64,000 nt of DNA from Nocardia australiensis (GTDB taxonomy: Bacteria > Actinomycetota > Actinomycetes > Mycobacteriales > Mycobacteriaceae): NCBI RefSeq assembly GCF_020733705.1, contig NZ_JAJFZM010000001.1, forward strand, positions 2,418,001 through 2,482,000, read 5' to 3'. The notes beneath the pieces were generated by a model that saw nothing but the letters and a program-made list of their open reading frames with translations, made no database searches and was not told where the DNA came from. Positions 9,200 to 17,821 of the stretch are shown here, in pieces. The stretch's first letter is position 1, and each line of letters begins with the position of its first letter. The translations under genes and the position numbers were made by a program.

Positions 9200-9694
9200 T
9201 TAGCCACCGCGCGACACGTCGGCATACGCGTCGTCGAATAGAGCCCAACCGTCGCGACGGCCCACCGTGCGTGCTGCGGCCATCCACCCTGCGGCATCGG
9301 CGGCGTCGACGAACGCGCGAACCACGCGTGGTTTGTTCAGGTTCATTAGGCGATCGCCCAATGAGATATCACCGGCGGCGGACATACCGCCGTCGGAGAC
9401 CCAGCGCCCCGCGCCTGGCTCGAATATCAGCGTCAGCCCTACCGTCGATCCGAGTTGTCGGAGGCGCAAGATTTCCTGGCAGCCATCCCTGTGTCGGTGG
9501 TAGTTACTCCAGAGATGCCGCTGCGTGTCGATGGTGAGTACTCGGCGGCGGTGCTTGGTCATGCACCAGGCTACATGCGGGTTCGTGATTCGCCAGCGGT
9601 GGTGAGCCTCGTCGCCGGGCTCGCGCTGTGGGGCACGGACCTGTGCAACGAGATCCAGCACCGGCTGGACCGCTACCTGCACATCGACGTGAAA
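9200..9694 (-). pseudogene. Unrecognised coding remnant joined in frame to the siderophore-binding protein fragment
   Basis: The minus-strand frame starting at 9793 first encodes the end of a FecB-like protein (see next entry) and then, from about 9694, changes to unrelated sequence of about 165 residues. Its last hundred residues (for example GRWVSDGGMSAAGDISLGD and ALFDDAYADV) look like the C-terminal part of a real soluble protein, but I do not recognise the family. A plus-strand frame (9455-9772) overlaps it and is an alternative I judged less likely. The join suggests a deletion or rearrangement that fused two gene remnants. Confidence 0.45.
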
Positions 9695-10309
9695 ACCAGC
9701 GCTGTTTTCCTCGACGGTCAAGAAAGCGACCGCGCCCTTTTTGACCGCGGGCAGATCGTTGTAACCGGGTAGCTGGCGGTACTTTTCGTCCATGCCGGGG
9801 AGTAGCCGGCCAACAGTAGATCGGCGGAGAGTTCGTCGACACGTTCCGGAGACAGCGCCAGCCTGCCCTGGTTGGCGGGCTGCTCGGTGAGGTTCTTCGG
9901 GATGCCGATGCCGAGCTGGGTGAAGATCTTGCTGGAACCGTCGTTCGGATCACCTGGTTCTGCCAGGTCCCGACGGCCTCTTTGCTCAGCGCGGGCAGCG
10001 TGGGGCGAGTTCGGGAAGCTCGTCATAGGTCTTCTGATCCGCCAGAAATCCATCCAGCAGAATCAGATCCGGCTCTAACGCCGCCACCTGTTCGGCAATA
10101 TTGCCGGTGGTGTTCAGCGCCTTGGCGGAACTCAGCGAGTCCGGTTCCCATGGCGGATTCGTCTTCGACGCCGCGGCGACATTGTCCACATAGCCGACCG
10201 GCGTCACCCCGAGCGCCAGTGCCGTGTCCATCCACTGATTACCCAGTGTGACAACCCTTTTCGGCGTGCCCTCGACAGTGGTCGTGCCCCGGGCGTGGGT
10301 AATGGTGAC
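9695..10309 (-). pseudogene. Fe3+-siderophore ABC transporter substrate-binding protein (FecB/FepB type), frameshifted remnant
   Basis: Pieces of one periplasmic-type binding protein can be read in order on the minus strand but in different frames. From 10309: VTITHARGTTTVEGTPKRVV, then MDTALALGVTPVGY and EPDLILLDGF, down to about 10000. After a shift, LPALSKEAVGTWQNQ. After a second shift near 9960, DGSSKIFTQLGIGIPKNL and ELSADLLLAGYSP. After a third shift near 9793, DEKYRQLPGYNDLPAVKKG. An intact protein would carry a lipoprotein signal upstream; none is visible before 10309. Three frameshifts in about 600 bases, together with missing ends, mark it as dead. Intact relatives bind ferric siderophores outside the membrane. 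Confidence 0.75.
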
Positions 10310-10383
10310 CAGCGCCGGTCGGCGTGGTGGGTTGAGCGTATCGGCGTCCGGATCGCGTGAGTGCTTTCGTAATCCCTGACGGT

Positions 10384-10701
10384 TCAGGCGCAGACGCGGT
10401 TGAGTTCGTTCGTGGCGGGGTCCAGGTCGGTGATGTTGTCATCGACCAAGGCGTTGGCGTAGCCGTTGATAGCATCCTTTTCTTCGCCAACGGCCAGGGC
10501 GGCCAGGCCCGACAGCCTGTCGGACAAAGCTTGCTGGGTGGCATCGTCCAGGGTGTCGCCGCTGTTATAGATCGCGGCGTTGATCAGCTCGATGGCTTTG
10601 GCGCAGGTGAGGGACTTCGCGTGTGCGGGCGCGGCGGGCAGGACCTGCAGGGTGGCGGCCACCGCCGCGGTCAGCAAAGCAGCGGAGAAGAGCTTTATCA
10701 T
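10384..10701 (-). CDS. Small secreted protein of unknown function
   Basis: A 105-residue protein. Residues 1-28 form a clear Sec signal peptide (MIKLFSAALLTAAVAATLQ..., ending PAHA before K29, a good signal peptidase I site). The mature part is a 77-residue mostly helical acidic domain with two cysteines, one near its start (LTCAKAIEL) and one near its end (NRVCA), which could form a disulfide. I do not recognise the family. It stands alone between a dead siderophore-binding gene and the cupin gene. Confidence 0.7.
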   Translation of the reverse strand: MIKLFSAALLTAAVAATLQVLPAAPAHAKSLTCAKAIELINAAIYNSGDTLDDATQQALSDRLSGLAALAVGEEKDAINGYANALVDDNITDLDPATNELNRVCA

Positions 10702-10937
10702 GATGTCCTCGAGTAACTTTCAACATGAAGGTCTGCGACTCACCTGAGCGGACCTCTCGGGCTCACACCATACCTAGTCACCGTCCGATACCGGCAACAA
10801 GGTTCTTCGAATGGTGGCAAGCGTGAGCCCTTGGCCTGCAAGCACCTGCAACCGATCCAACGTCGATTTCTGGCAAAGCAAGCGTGTTGATCCCATGGCG
10901 GCGTGATGGCTGATCAGGTGCAGACAATCCCGCTGCC

Positions 10938-11327
10938 CTAAGCCAGGTTTGCGGGTTCCCGTCTGGTGTCGCGTCGCAACCCCACCGACATGATGTCGGA
11001 GGGCTGGTCGAGTTCGATGCGGTGCCAGCGTCCCCGGGGGATGACGACGCTGGTGCCGGAGGTCAGACGCACCATGGTTTCCGGGTCGTCGGGATGTTCG
11101 GGTCGCAGGTAGAGGCGCAGCGCGCCGGAGAGGCAGCAGACGGCTTCTTCGGCTGCGGGGTGGACTTCCCATTCATCGGAATGGACATCGGCGTCGGTTT
11201 CGACGTGGAAGGTGGCGAGTTGCCAGCCGCCGAGGTCGGTGGCCATCCGGCGCTCGCCCGGTCGTACCTCGCCATCGGGCAAGAAGTGCAGGCCGGTGGC
11301 GAACATATCGATCAGTGTCAGGGGCAT
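10938..11327 (-). CDS. Cupin-domain protein
   Basis: A 129-residue single-domain protein with the two cupin motifs recognisable but degenerate: DEWEVHPAAEEAVCCLSGALRL (about residues 51-72, shown as positions) and SGTSVVIPRGRWHRIE near residues 90-105. The metal-ligand pattern is weak: HPAAEE gives one His and Glu, and WHRIE one His. AAGGAC precedes the ATG by seven bases. It lies 39 bases downstream of the DHA2 pump gene on the same strand and may be co-transcribed with it. Substrate unknown. Confidence 0.8.
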   Translation of the reverse strand: MPLTLIDMFATGLHFLPDGEVRPGERRMATDLGGWQLATFHVETDADVHSDEWEVHPAAEEAVCCLSGALRLYLRPEHPDDPETMVRLTSGTSVVIPRGRWHRIELDQPSDIMSVGLRRDTRREPANLA

Positions 11328-11366
11328 TGAGAGTCCTTTCTCGGGGTGGGTATTCGATGTGGTGCG

Positions 11367-12815
11367 TTAGGGGCGTGCGGCCGAAAGTTCTTCGTGGCGA
11401 GACACTTTCGGTGCGCTTGTAGATCTGCTGCGAGCCGACGGCAGAATTGAGGCCGCGACCAGCGCCGCGGTGGCGAACAGCAGCGCGGCAATGCCGAGAC
11501 CGAGTGCGTAACCGTCATTGAGCCCGATCGGGTCGATTCGAGTGCCGGTGCGGCCCGCGGCAATTGTGGCGAGCGCGGCCACGCCGACGCTGCCGCCGAG
11601 TTGCCTGGCGCTGTTGAAGACGCCTGACGCCATCCCTGCCTCCGGGCCGCTGACGCCCATCGTCGCGGCTGCGGCGACTGGAGCCAGGCATAGACCGAGG
11701 CCGAAGCCGCCGACCAGCGAGGGGCCGAGCACGTCGGCTAGGAAACTTCCGTCGGGGCTGATCAGCGCGAACCAGCCGATGCCCGCAGCCGTGAGTAAAC
11801 CGCCGCCGACCAGGGGCGTCTTGGGGGAACGGCGTGCCCCGAGGCGGGTGGCGACGATGGTGCCGACGATGACGGCCAGCGAGAACGGTACAAACGCCGC
11901 CCCGGTCGCCCCCGCGCTCATGCCGAGCACCTGCTGCATGTATAGCGACATCAGGTAGAAAGCGGCGAATTGTCCTGCGGCGGCGAAGAATACGAATATG
12001 TTCGCGCCCGTTACCCAGCGGCTGCGCAAGAGTCCGAGGCGAACGAGCGGAGTTCTGGCAAACCGTGCCTCCACGACGGCGAAGCAGGCCAGCAGGACCA
12101 AACCGGCGGCCAGCGTGGTGCAGGTGATTCCCGAAGCCCAGCCGTGACGATCTGTGCGCACGACGCCGACCACCAGCAGGCCGACGCCGCTGGTCGCGAG
12201 CACCGCGCCGACCATGTCCAGCCGTTCGCCGTTGCGACCTCGCTCATCCGCCGCGACGCCGACCAGCACCGCGCCGAGTGCGATCGCCACGATCGGAATA
12301 TTGATCAGCATTACCCACCGCCAGGTCGCGTACTCGGTCAAAAGCCCGCCGACCAGCACGCCCATTGCTCCACCGGCGGCATTCACCGCGCTCCACACCC
12401 CGAGTGCGCGCACCCGCGCTGGCCCCTCGGTAAAGGTGGTGGTCAACGTGGAAAGCGCGGCGGGTGCCACGGCCGCCGCCGCCAAGCCCTGTAGGGCGCG
12501 TGCGGCGACGAGTTGCCAGGGTTCCTGCGCGAAACCGCCTGCTATCGAAGCGATTCCGAATACGACCAGCCCCGCGGCGAACAGTCGGCGCCGCCCGAAT
12601 AGGTCGCAAGCCTTGCCTCCGAGTAGGAGGAACCCGCCGAAGGTCAACGCGTAGATGTGTACCACCCACGCCAGATCCAGCGGCTGGAATCCCAACTCCG
12701 CGCGGATGGCGGGTAGCGCGACGTTCACCACCGCCATATCGAGCGCAACCATGAATTGCGCCACGGCCACCGCCGTCAAGGCGAGGGCAGGCCGCTCGCG
12801 CCAGTTCTTATACAT
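11367..12815 (-). CDS. MFS transporter, DHA2 drug efflux type
   Basis: This 482-residue protein has about 14 hydrophobic segments. It carries the helix 1 motif QFMVALDMAVVNVALPAI of EmrB/QacA pumps, motif A GGKACDLFGRRRLF, and motif C AVNAAGGAMGVLVGG. It is divergent from a TetR-family regulator gene, the usual arrangement for a drug pump repressed by TetR and induced by its substrate. There is no ribosome binding site before the ATG at 12815; a promoter placed to start exactly at the ATG suggests a leaderless message. A 14-base palindrome overlaps the start codon. Confidence 0.88.
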   Translation of the reverse strand: MYKNWRERPALALTAVAVAQFMVALDMAVVNVALPAIRAELGFQPLDLAWVVHIYALTFGGFLLLGGKACDLFGRRRLFAAGLVVFGIASIAGGFAQEPWQLVAARALQGLAAAAVAPAALSTLTTTFTEGPARVRALGVWSAVNAAGGAMGVLVGGLLTEYATWRWVMLINIPIVAIALGAVLVGVAADERGRNGERLDMVGAVLATSGVGLLVVGVVRTDRHGWASGITCTTLAAGLVLLACFAVVEARFARTPLVRLGLLRSRWVTGANIFVFFAAAGQFAAFYLMSLYMQQVLGMSAGATGAAFVPFSLAVIVGTIVATRLGARRSPKTPLVGGGLLTAAGIGWFALISPDGSFLADVLGPSLVGGFGLGLCLAPVAAAATMGVSGPEAGMASGVFNSARQLGGSVGVAALATIAAGRTGTRIDPIGLNDGYALGLGIAALLFATAALVAASILPSARSRSTSAPKVSRHEELSAARP

Positions 12816-12821
12816 GTATAA
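12808..12821. promoter_or_regulatory. Perfect palindrome, likely TetR-family operator
   Basis: TTATACATGTATAA is a perfect 14-base inverted repeat. It contains the start codon of the efflux gene (minus strand) and lies just after its -10 element. Binding by the divergently encoded TetR protein would block both transcription and translation starts. Inference; not tested. Confidence 0.55.
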
Positions 12822-12850
12822 AAACTAACGCAATCGATGTCCCGTGTCCA
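12822..12850 (-). promoter_or_regulatory. Predicted leaderless promoter of the DHA2 efflux gene
   Basis: On the minus strand TGGACA (12850-12845) and TAGTTT (12827-12822) are 17 bases apart, and six bases separate the -10 element from the ATG at 12815. Initiation would therefore fall at the start codon. Confidence 0.55.
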
Positions 12851-12872
12851 CACCCTGCTTCGGAGATGGGTG

Positions 12873-13553
12873 ATGATGGACGTCATGCCGAACCCGTCGA
12901 CGCAGCGCAACCGCACCGGAAGGCCCCCGCGAATCTCGCTCCCGGAGATCCTCGCCGCGGCCCATTCGGTCATCGACGCCGACGGCGTGGAAAAGCTGAC
13001 GATGCGCCGCCTGGCCACCGAACTCGGCTGCACGCCGATGGCGCTCTACCACCATGTGCGCGACAAGGAGGACCTACTACGGCTGCTGCTGAACGACTAC
13101 GCCGACCGTGTCGTCTGGCCCGATCTGCCGGAGGATCCCCGCGAGCGAATCTTGGTCGCCGCCAAGGCAATGCATGATGTGCTCGCCGCTCGCTCCTGGA
13201 TCGTCGACGTGCTCGTGGCGGACGATCTGTTCGGCGTCGCGGCCCTCTGGGTGAGCGAATCCGTCATCGATGCCGCCATGCGTGCCGGCCTGGCCCCCGA
13301 AACGGCCGTCCATGCCTACCGTGCGATCTGGCACTACACCGCGGGCAGTCTCATTTCGCACGCCAAATCGGCCCGCCGCGCCGCCGAAGACCGACCCACC
13401 TACCGTGCGTCGGTCTTCGCCGACCTGGACCCCGAAACCCTGCCCCGCTTAGCGGCCCTCGGCCCGCGCTGGGGCGAACTCACCTCGGCCGACATCTATG
13501 AATATGGCCTGCGAGCATTGGTCGACGGCCTACTCGCCGGCAAGGACGGTTAG
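12873..13553 (+). CDS. TetR/AcrR family transcriptional regulator
   Basis: A 226-residue regulator. The N-terminal DNA-binding domain (about residues 14-65) has the typical helix-turn-helix LTMRRLATELGCTPMALYHHV followed by KEDLL. The rest is a TetR_C-like ligand-binding helical domain with tryptophans near residues 105-175. I chose the ATG at 12873 because GGAG lies seven bases upstream; a frame from 12837 would overlap the operator region. It is divergent from the DHA2 pump and probably its repressor. Its stop overlaps the end of the convergent peptidase gene by four bases. Confidence 0.85.
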   Translation: MMDVMPNPSTQRNRTGRPPRISLPEILAAAHSVIDADGVEKLTMRRLATELGCTPMALYHHVRDKEDLLRLLLNDYADRVVWPDLPEDPRERILVAAKAMHDVLAARSWIVDVLVADDLFGVAALWVSESVIDAAMRAGLAPETAVHAYRAIWHYTAGSLISHAKSARRAAEDRPTYRASVFADLDPETLPRLAALGPRWGELTSADIYEYGLRALVDGLLAGKDG

Positions 13554-15583
13554 AAACTGACGCGTTGATCCTGCGGCATGAACAGCTTGTCGCCCTCCTT
13601 GACGCCGAAGGTGTTGTAGAACTCGGCGAGGTTGCGGACCACCTGGTTGCAGCGGAACTCGTTGGGGGAGTGGACGTCCTGTAGCCCCTGAATGGTGGCT
13701 TCCTCGGTCTGCTTGTCCCGCCAGCCGCGTGCCCAGGACAGGAACATCTGCTGGTAGTCCGGTTCGATGCCCTCGCGCTGTGCCGCGATGCGGTACGCCT
13801 CCAGCGCGATCTGGAGTCCGCGCAGGTCGGCCAGGTTCTCGCCGACGGTGAGCGCGCCGTCGACATGGTATTTGGGATCGAGACCTTCGGGGACAAGGAC
13901 GTTGTACTGATCGATGAGCCGCTGTGTCTTGGCTTCGAACGCGGCCATATCCTCGGGGGTCCACCAGTCGCGGCGATTACCGTCCGCGTCGTATTTAGAG
14001 CCCTGATCATCGAAGCCGTGCCCGATCTCGTGCCCGATGGTCGCCCCGACACCGCCGTAATTGACCGCGGTCGTGGCGTCCTTGTCGAAGAACGGCGGCT
14101 GCAAATATGCGGCGGGGAACGTGATTTGGTTACTGGTTGGGGCGTAGTAGGCGTTCACCGTCTGTGGCGACATACCCCATTCGGACTTGTCCACCGGAGT
14201 GCCCAATCGATTGAATGCCTTCTTCGATTGGAAAGTGTTGACAGCGAGGAGTGATTCGACGAGCTCGCCCTGGGTGATCTTCAAATCGGAGTAGTCGTCC
14301 CAGGAGTCCGGATAACCGATCCTGGCCTCGATCTTGTCGAGCTTGACGATCGAGGCTTCCCGGGTCGGCTGCGACATCCAGGTGGAATCGGTGAAGTTGG
14401 TCTTGTACGCGGCCATCAGATCGGCGACCATTTCCTCGGCGCGATCCTTGGCATGCGGCGGAAAGTGTTTGTCGACATACAGTTTGCCGAGCTGGTCGCT
14501 GAGATTCTCATCCACGACACCCACTGCCGACTTCCACATCTCCGGGCGTTCGTCGATGCCGTTGAGCACCCTGCCGACAAAATCGAAACGAGCATCGGCG
14601 ATGACCTTGGGGAGGAACCGGGCGAAGTTCGCGGTCACGCTGGTTCGCAGGTATTCACGCCACACCGCGATATCGACCTCGGCCCACAGTTTCGCCGCCG
14701 CGGTCACGAACGACGGCTGGGAAACAACCAGCTGATCGAATAGCTGGCGGGGCCGGTCGGTATTGCCCGCCATCCACGGATCCCAATCGAATTGCGGTCC
14801 GAGCGCGGTCAATTCGGACCAGCTCATCAGGTTGTAGGTGGCGTCGGTATTCCGGTTGCGCACGCTGTCCCAGTGCCCGGCCGCGAGCTTGGTCTCTAGA
14901 TCGACCACCCGCTTCGCGATCCCGGGCGGATCGGCGAAACCCGCACCAGCGGACATCTTTTCGATGTAGGTCTGATAACCGGCCAGCTGCGTCGAGTACT
15001 CGGGCTTGCGGTAGTACTGCTCGCCCAAACCGAGACCGGACTGGCTGATCGTCGGGATGTATTTGGTGGAGTCCTTGCGATCGATGCCGATACCGATGCC
15101 GATCACGCCCGAAATCGGCAGCTCGGCCATCACCTTGGCCAGATCCGCTTTGGTCGCCGCGCCGTCGATCTTGGCGTAGAGGTCGGCCAGCGGTGTCATA
15201 CCGAGGCGTTCGATCGTGTCGAGATCGAGCCTGGCGTCATAGAGGTCACGAATCTGCTGCGCCTCCGAACCCGCCTCCGGATCCTTGATGCCCTCGATGA
15301 TTTCGCGCAGCTGTTGCTGGGTTCGGTCGTTGGCCTCACTGATCGCACCGACGGCCGCCTTGTCCGGTGGCAGTTGGTAGTCGCGCAGCCAGGTGCCGTT
15401 GACATGCCGATACAGATCGTCCTGCGGCCGGATCGCATTATCGGCACCACCCAGATCGACCCCGGTGAGCTGCGCCGTGTCCTCGCGTGAGCAGGACATC
15501 AGCGTCGCGGCGGCCGGAACCACCCCGAGCGCGATCAGGAAGGTGCGACGGCCAAGCTGGACCGGACGACCGGAAGATGCCAC
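13550..15583 (-). CDS. M13 family zinc metallopeptidase (neprilysin/Zmp1-like), Tat-type lipoprotein
   Basis: A 677-residue endopeptidase. The zinc site is GHEIGHGFDDQGSKYD (HExxH) with ENLADLRGL supplying the third ligand downstream; NAYYAPTSNQITFPA before it is the family's substrate-binding NAYY segment. The C-terminus has the usual FRCNQVVRNL stretch. The N-terminus has a twin-arginine motif GRRTFL, a hydrophobic stretch and LMSC with Cys31 as a likely lipidation site; most actinobacterial M13 enzymes lack such a signal. I chose the GTG at 15583 because GGAGAGG lies just upstream, rather than the in-frame start at 15631. In mycobacteria the Zmp1 relative affects host responses; no such role can be claimed here. 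Confidence 0.9.
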   Translation of the reverse strand: MASSGRPVQLGRRTFLIALGVVPAAATLMSCSREDTAQLTGVDLGGADNAIRPQDDLYRHVNGTWLRDYQLPPDKAAVGAISEANDRTQQQLREIIEGIKDPEAGSEAQQIRDLYDARLDLDTIERLGMTPLADLYAKIDGAATKADLAKVMAELPISGVIGIGIGIDRKDSTKYIPTISQSGLGLGEQYYRKPEYSTQLAGYQTYIEKMSAGAGFADPPGIAKRVVDLETKLAAGHWDSVRNRNTDATYNLMSWSELTALGPQFDWDPWMAGNTDRPRQLFDQLVVSQPSFVTAAAKLWAEVDIAVWREYLRTSVTANFARFLPKVIADARFDFVGRVLNGIDERPEMWKSAVGVVDENLSDQLGKLYVDKHFPPHAKDRAEEMVADLMAAYKTNFTDSTWMSQPTREASIVKLDKIEARIGYPDSWDDYSDLKITQGELVESLLAVNTFQSKKAFNRLGTPVDKSEWGMSPQTVNAYYAPTSNQITFPAAYLQPPFFDKDATTAVNYGGVGATIGHEIGHGFDDQGSKYDADGNRRDWWTPEDMAAFEAKTQRLIDQYNVLVPEGLDPKYHVDGALTVGENLADLRGLQIALEAYRIAAQREGIEPDYQQMFLSWARGWRDKQTEEATIQGLQDVHSPNEFRCNQVVRNLAEFYNTFGVKEGDKLFMPQDQRVSF

Positions 15584-15730
15584 GTGAATCCTCTCCCCGA
15601 TGCGGCGACGCCGCACGTGTACCAACAGCAACTGCGAGCGAGGCTACCGGCGCGGCGGGGCATCGGCGCGGATTCGCTCGGCGCGGGTACCCAGCGCTGA
15701 GAGGTCATCGGGTGCGGTATCACCCTGGAT

Positions 15731-15759
15731 TTGGGCCGACCTGCGCATTCGCCTACACT
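15731..15759 (+). promoter_or_regulatory. Predicted promoter of the rplN-rplX-rplE-rpsZ operon
   Basis: TTGGGC (15731-15736), 17 bases, TACACT (15754-15759). The downstream leader is about 160 bases. The stretch from TACACT for 18 bases is repeated almost exactly at 20911 before rpsH. Confidence 0.6.
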
Positions 15760-15928
15760 AGACCGGTTGCCAGCGGGAGCTATGCCCGCGATTCGGCCGC
15801 GAACCCCCAGTGGTTGGGTCCTCGTGATCCAGGAAATCGCTGGCAGGCGCGCGTTCGGGTGGCAATAGGACCATGCCCGTCGGGTCGGCAATCCGGCGTG
15901 CGTATACATCCAGGTCAAGGAGGCTGAA

Positions 15929-16297
15929 GTGATTCAGCAGGAGTCGCGACTGCGTGTCGCCGACAACACGGGTGCGAAGGAAATCCTCTGCATCCGCGTT
16001 CTCGGTGGCTCGTCCCGTCGCTATGCCGGTATCGGCGACATCATTGTCGCCACTGTGAAAGATGCCATCCCCGGCGGCAACGTCAAGCGGGGTGAGGTCG
16101 TCAAGGCCGTCATCGTGCGCACCACCAAGGAGCGCCGCCGTCCGGACGGTTCCTACATCAAGTTCGATGAGAACGCCGCCGTGCTCATCAAGCCGGACAA
16201 CGACCCGCGTGGCACCCGCATCTTCGGCCCGGTCGGCCGTGAGCTGCGCGAGAAGAAGTTCATGAAGATCGTTTCGCTGGCCCCGGAGGTGCTCTGA
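15929..16297 (+). CDS. rplN: 50S ribosomal protein L14
   Basis: The 122 residues match L14 along the full length, with [18 protein letters not shown] at the start, [15 protein letters not shown] and [12 protein letters not shown]14 binds 23S rRNA near the factor-binding site and forms part of an intersubunit bridge. The start is GTG with AAGGAGG eight bases upstream. It is first in this operon: the usual upstream neighbour rpsQ is absent, and a peptidase gene points away. A break between rpsQ and rplN is also known in mycobacteria. Confidence 0.98.
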   Translation: MIQQESRLRVADNTGAKEILCIRVLGGSSRRYAGIGDIIVATVKDAIPGGNVKRGEVVKAVIVRTTKERRRPDGSYIKFDENAAVLIKPDNDPRGTRIFGPVGRELREKKFMKIVSLAPEVL

Positions 16298-16298
16298 C

Positions 16299-16616
16299 AT
16301 GAAGGTGCACAAGGGCGACACCGTGCTCGTCATCTCGGGTAAGGACAAGGGCGCGAAGGGCAAGGTCATCCAGGCCTACCCGGCGACCGGTAAGGTCCTG
16401 GTCGAGGGCGTGAACCGGATCAAGAAGCACGTCGCGAACTCCACCAACCAGCGCGGCGCCTCCTCTGGCGGCATCGTGACTCAGGAAGCCCCGATCCAGG
16501 CCTCGAACGTGATGGTCGTCGACTCCGATGGCAAGCCGACCCGTGTCGGTTACCGCACCGACGAGGAGAGCGGCAAGCGGGTCCGGATCTCCCGTAAGAA
16601 CGGGAAGGACATCTGA
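16299..16616 (+). CDS. rplX: 50S ribosomal protein L24
   Basis: A 105-residue protein with the KOW motif near its start ([19 protein letters not shown]) and [15 protein letters not shown]24 helps start assembly of the large subunit. It begins one base after the rplN stop. Confidence 0.98.
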   Translation: MKVHKGDTVLVISGKDKGAKGKVIQAYPATGKVLVEGVNRIKKHVANSTNQRGASSGGIVTQEAPIQASNVMVVDSDGKPTRVGYRTDEESGKRVRISRKNGKDI

Positions 16617-16617
16617 C

Positions 16618-17181
16618 ATGACCACCTCTGAAAAGACCCAGCCGCGCCTGAAGGCGCGCTACCGCGCCGAGATCAAGGACGCGCTGAACGGCGAGTTCGA
16701 CTACGCCAACGTGATGCAGATCCCGGGTGTGGTCAAGGTTGTCGTCAACATGGGTGTCGGTGACGCCGCCCGTGACGCCAAGCTGATCAACGGCGCCGTC
16801 AAGGACCTGGAGCTGATCACCGGCCAGAAGCCGGAGATCCGCAAGGCGACCAAGTCGATCGCGCAGTTCAAGCTGCGTGAGGGTATGCCCATCGGTGCGA
16901 AGGTCACGCTGCGTGGCGATCGCATGTGGGAGTTCCTGGATCGCCTGGTCTCCATCGCGCTGCCCCGTATCCGCGACTTCCGTGGCCTGTCGCCCAAGCA
17001 GTTCGACGGCAACGGCAACTACACGTTCGGCCTGAGCGAGCAGTCGATGTTCCACGAGATCGACGTGGACTCCATTGACCGCCCGCGCGGTATGGACATC
17101 ACCGTTGTGACCACTGCGACCAACAACGAAGAAGGCCGCGCGCTGCTCAAGCACCTCGGCTTCCCGTTCAAGGAGAACTGA
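16618..17181 (+). CDS. rplE: 50S ribosomal protein L5
   Basis: A 187-residue protein with the L5 core [20 protein letters not shown] and [15 protein letters not shown] [14 protein letters not shown], ending [11 protein letters not shown]5 contacts 5S rRNA and the P-site tRNA. The ATG at 16618 follows the rplX stop by one base; a start at 16528 would overlap rplX and is rejected. Confidence 0.98.
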   Translation: MTTSEKTQPRLKARYRAEIKDALNGEFDYANVMQIPGVVKVVVNMGVGDAARDAKLINGAVKDLELITGQKPEIRKATKSIAQFKLREGMPIGAKVTLRGDRMWEFLDRLVSIALPRIRDFRGLSPKQFDGNGNYTFGLSEQSMFHEIDVDSIDRPRGMDITVVTTATNNEEGRALLKHLGFPFKEN

Positions 17182-17185
17182 GCAT

Positions 17186-17371
17186 ATGGCCAAGAAAGCA
17201 CTGGTCAACAAGGCCAACGCCAAGCCGAAGTTCGCTGTCCGCGCCTACACCCGCTGCCAGCGGTGCGGTCGCCCGCACGCGGTCTACCGCAAGTTCGGCC
17301 TGTGCCGTGTCTGCCTTCGCGAGATGGCGCACCGCGGCGAACTGCCGGGCGTTCACAAGAGCTCCTGGTGA
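17186..17371 (+). CDS. rpsZ: 30S ribosomal protein S14, zinc-binding type Z
   Basis: A 61-residue protein of the short zinc form: CQRCG and CRVC supply four cysteines (residues near 24-43), and it ends GVHKSSW. Actinobacteria often also have a longer, zinc-free S14 used under zinc starvation. In the standard spc order rpsH should follow at once; here a terminator and about 3.7 kb intervene. Confidence 0.97.
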   Translation: MAKKALVNKANAKPKFAVRAYTRCQRCGRPHAVYRKFGLCRVCLREMAHRGELPGVHKSSW

Positions 17372-17415
17372 CCCCGCGCTCCAAGTGAGCGCGCACACCT
17401 GAGTAAAACAAGCAA

Positions 17416-17449
17416 TAAGGGCACGGTCTCCCCGGAGACCGTGCCCTTA
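17416..17449 (+). terminator. Intrinsic-type terminator after rpsZ
   Basis: A perfect 16-bp stem (TAAGGGCACGGTCTCC paired with its complement) with a two-base loop. There is no long T tract, as is common in high-GC actinobacteria. It ends the first half of the split spc operon. Confidence 0.8.
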
Positions 17450-17622
17450 CTGCTATCCGCAGCACACCAAGCATTGATCGCGGCCGGATACAGGCAGCCG
17501 GACATGTCGCGGGAGCACTGATCGGTCGCCTCGGGCAGGAGGTGATGATCGGACTTCAGACGGCACGTCCGGGGTATTCGATGACCCCTCACTGAATTCG
17601 CGGCGGCGAGGATGTTTACCTC

Positions 17623-17652
17623 TTGCCGACGGGACGGCCAAAACGGTAGGGT
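17623..17652 (+). promoter_or_regulatory. Possible promoter of the EspC/WXG-like cassette
   Basis: TTGCCG (17623-17628), 18 bases, TAGGGT (17647-17652), about 170 bases before the first gene at 17822. The rest of the 17450-17821 gap shows no supportable gene. Confidence 0.3.
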
Positions 17653-17821
17653 TTCGCCCAGCTAACGTCGAAGGCCAGTGCTAGAGGATGGCTTTCGGAG
17701 GCTGCGGAGGGTAAGTAGCGGTGAACGCTATGCGGAATTCAGTCGGAAGGGGCGGGGTATTGCTAGAGGATTCAGTTTGTTGTGGCCGAGAAGCCCGACT
17801 GAAATGTGAAAAGGTGCGCTG

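Noticed and set aside
9455..9772. Plus-strand 105-codon frame with protein-like composition
   Set aside because: Overlaps FecB-like and unknown remnants on the minus strand; no ribosome binding site. Not fully excluded.
10774..11172. 132-codon minus-strand frame around the cupin gene
   Set aside because: Mostly a shadow of the cupin gene; the tail outside it has no recognised domain.
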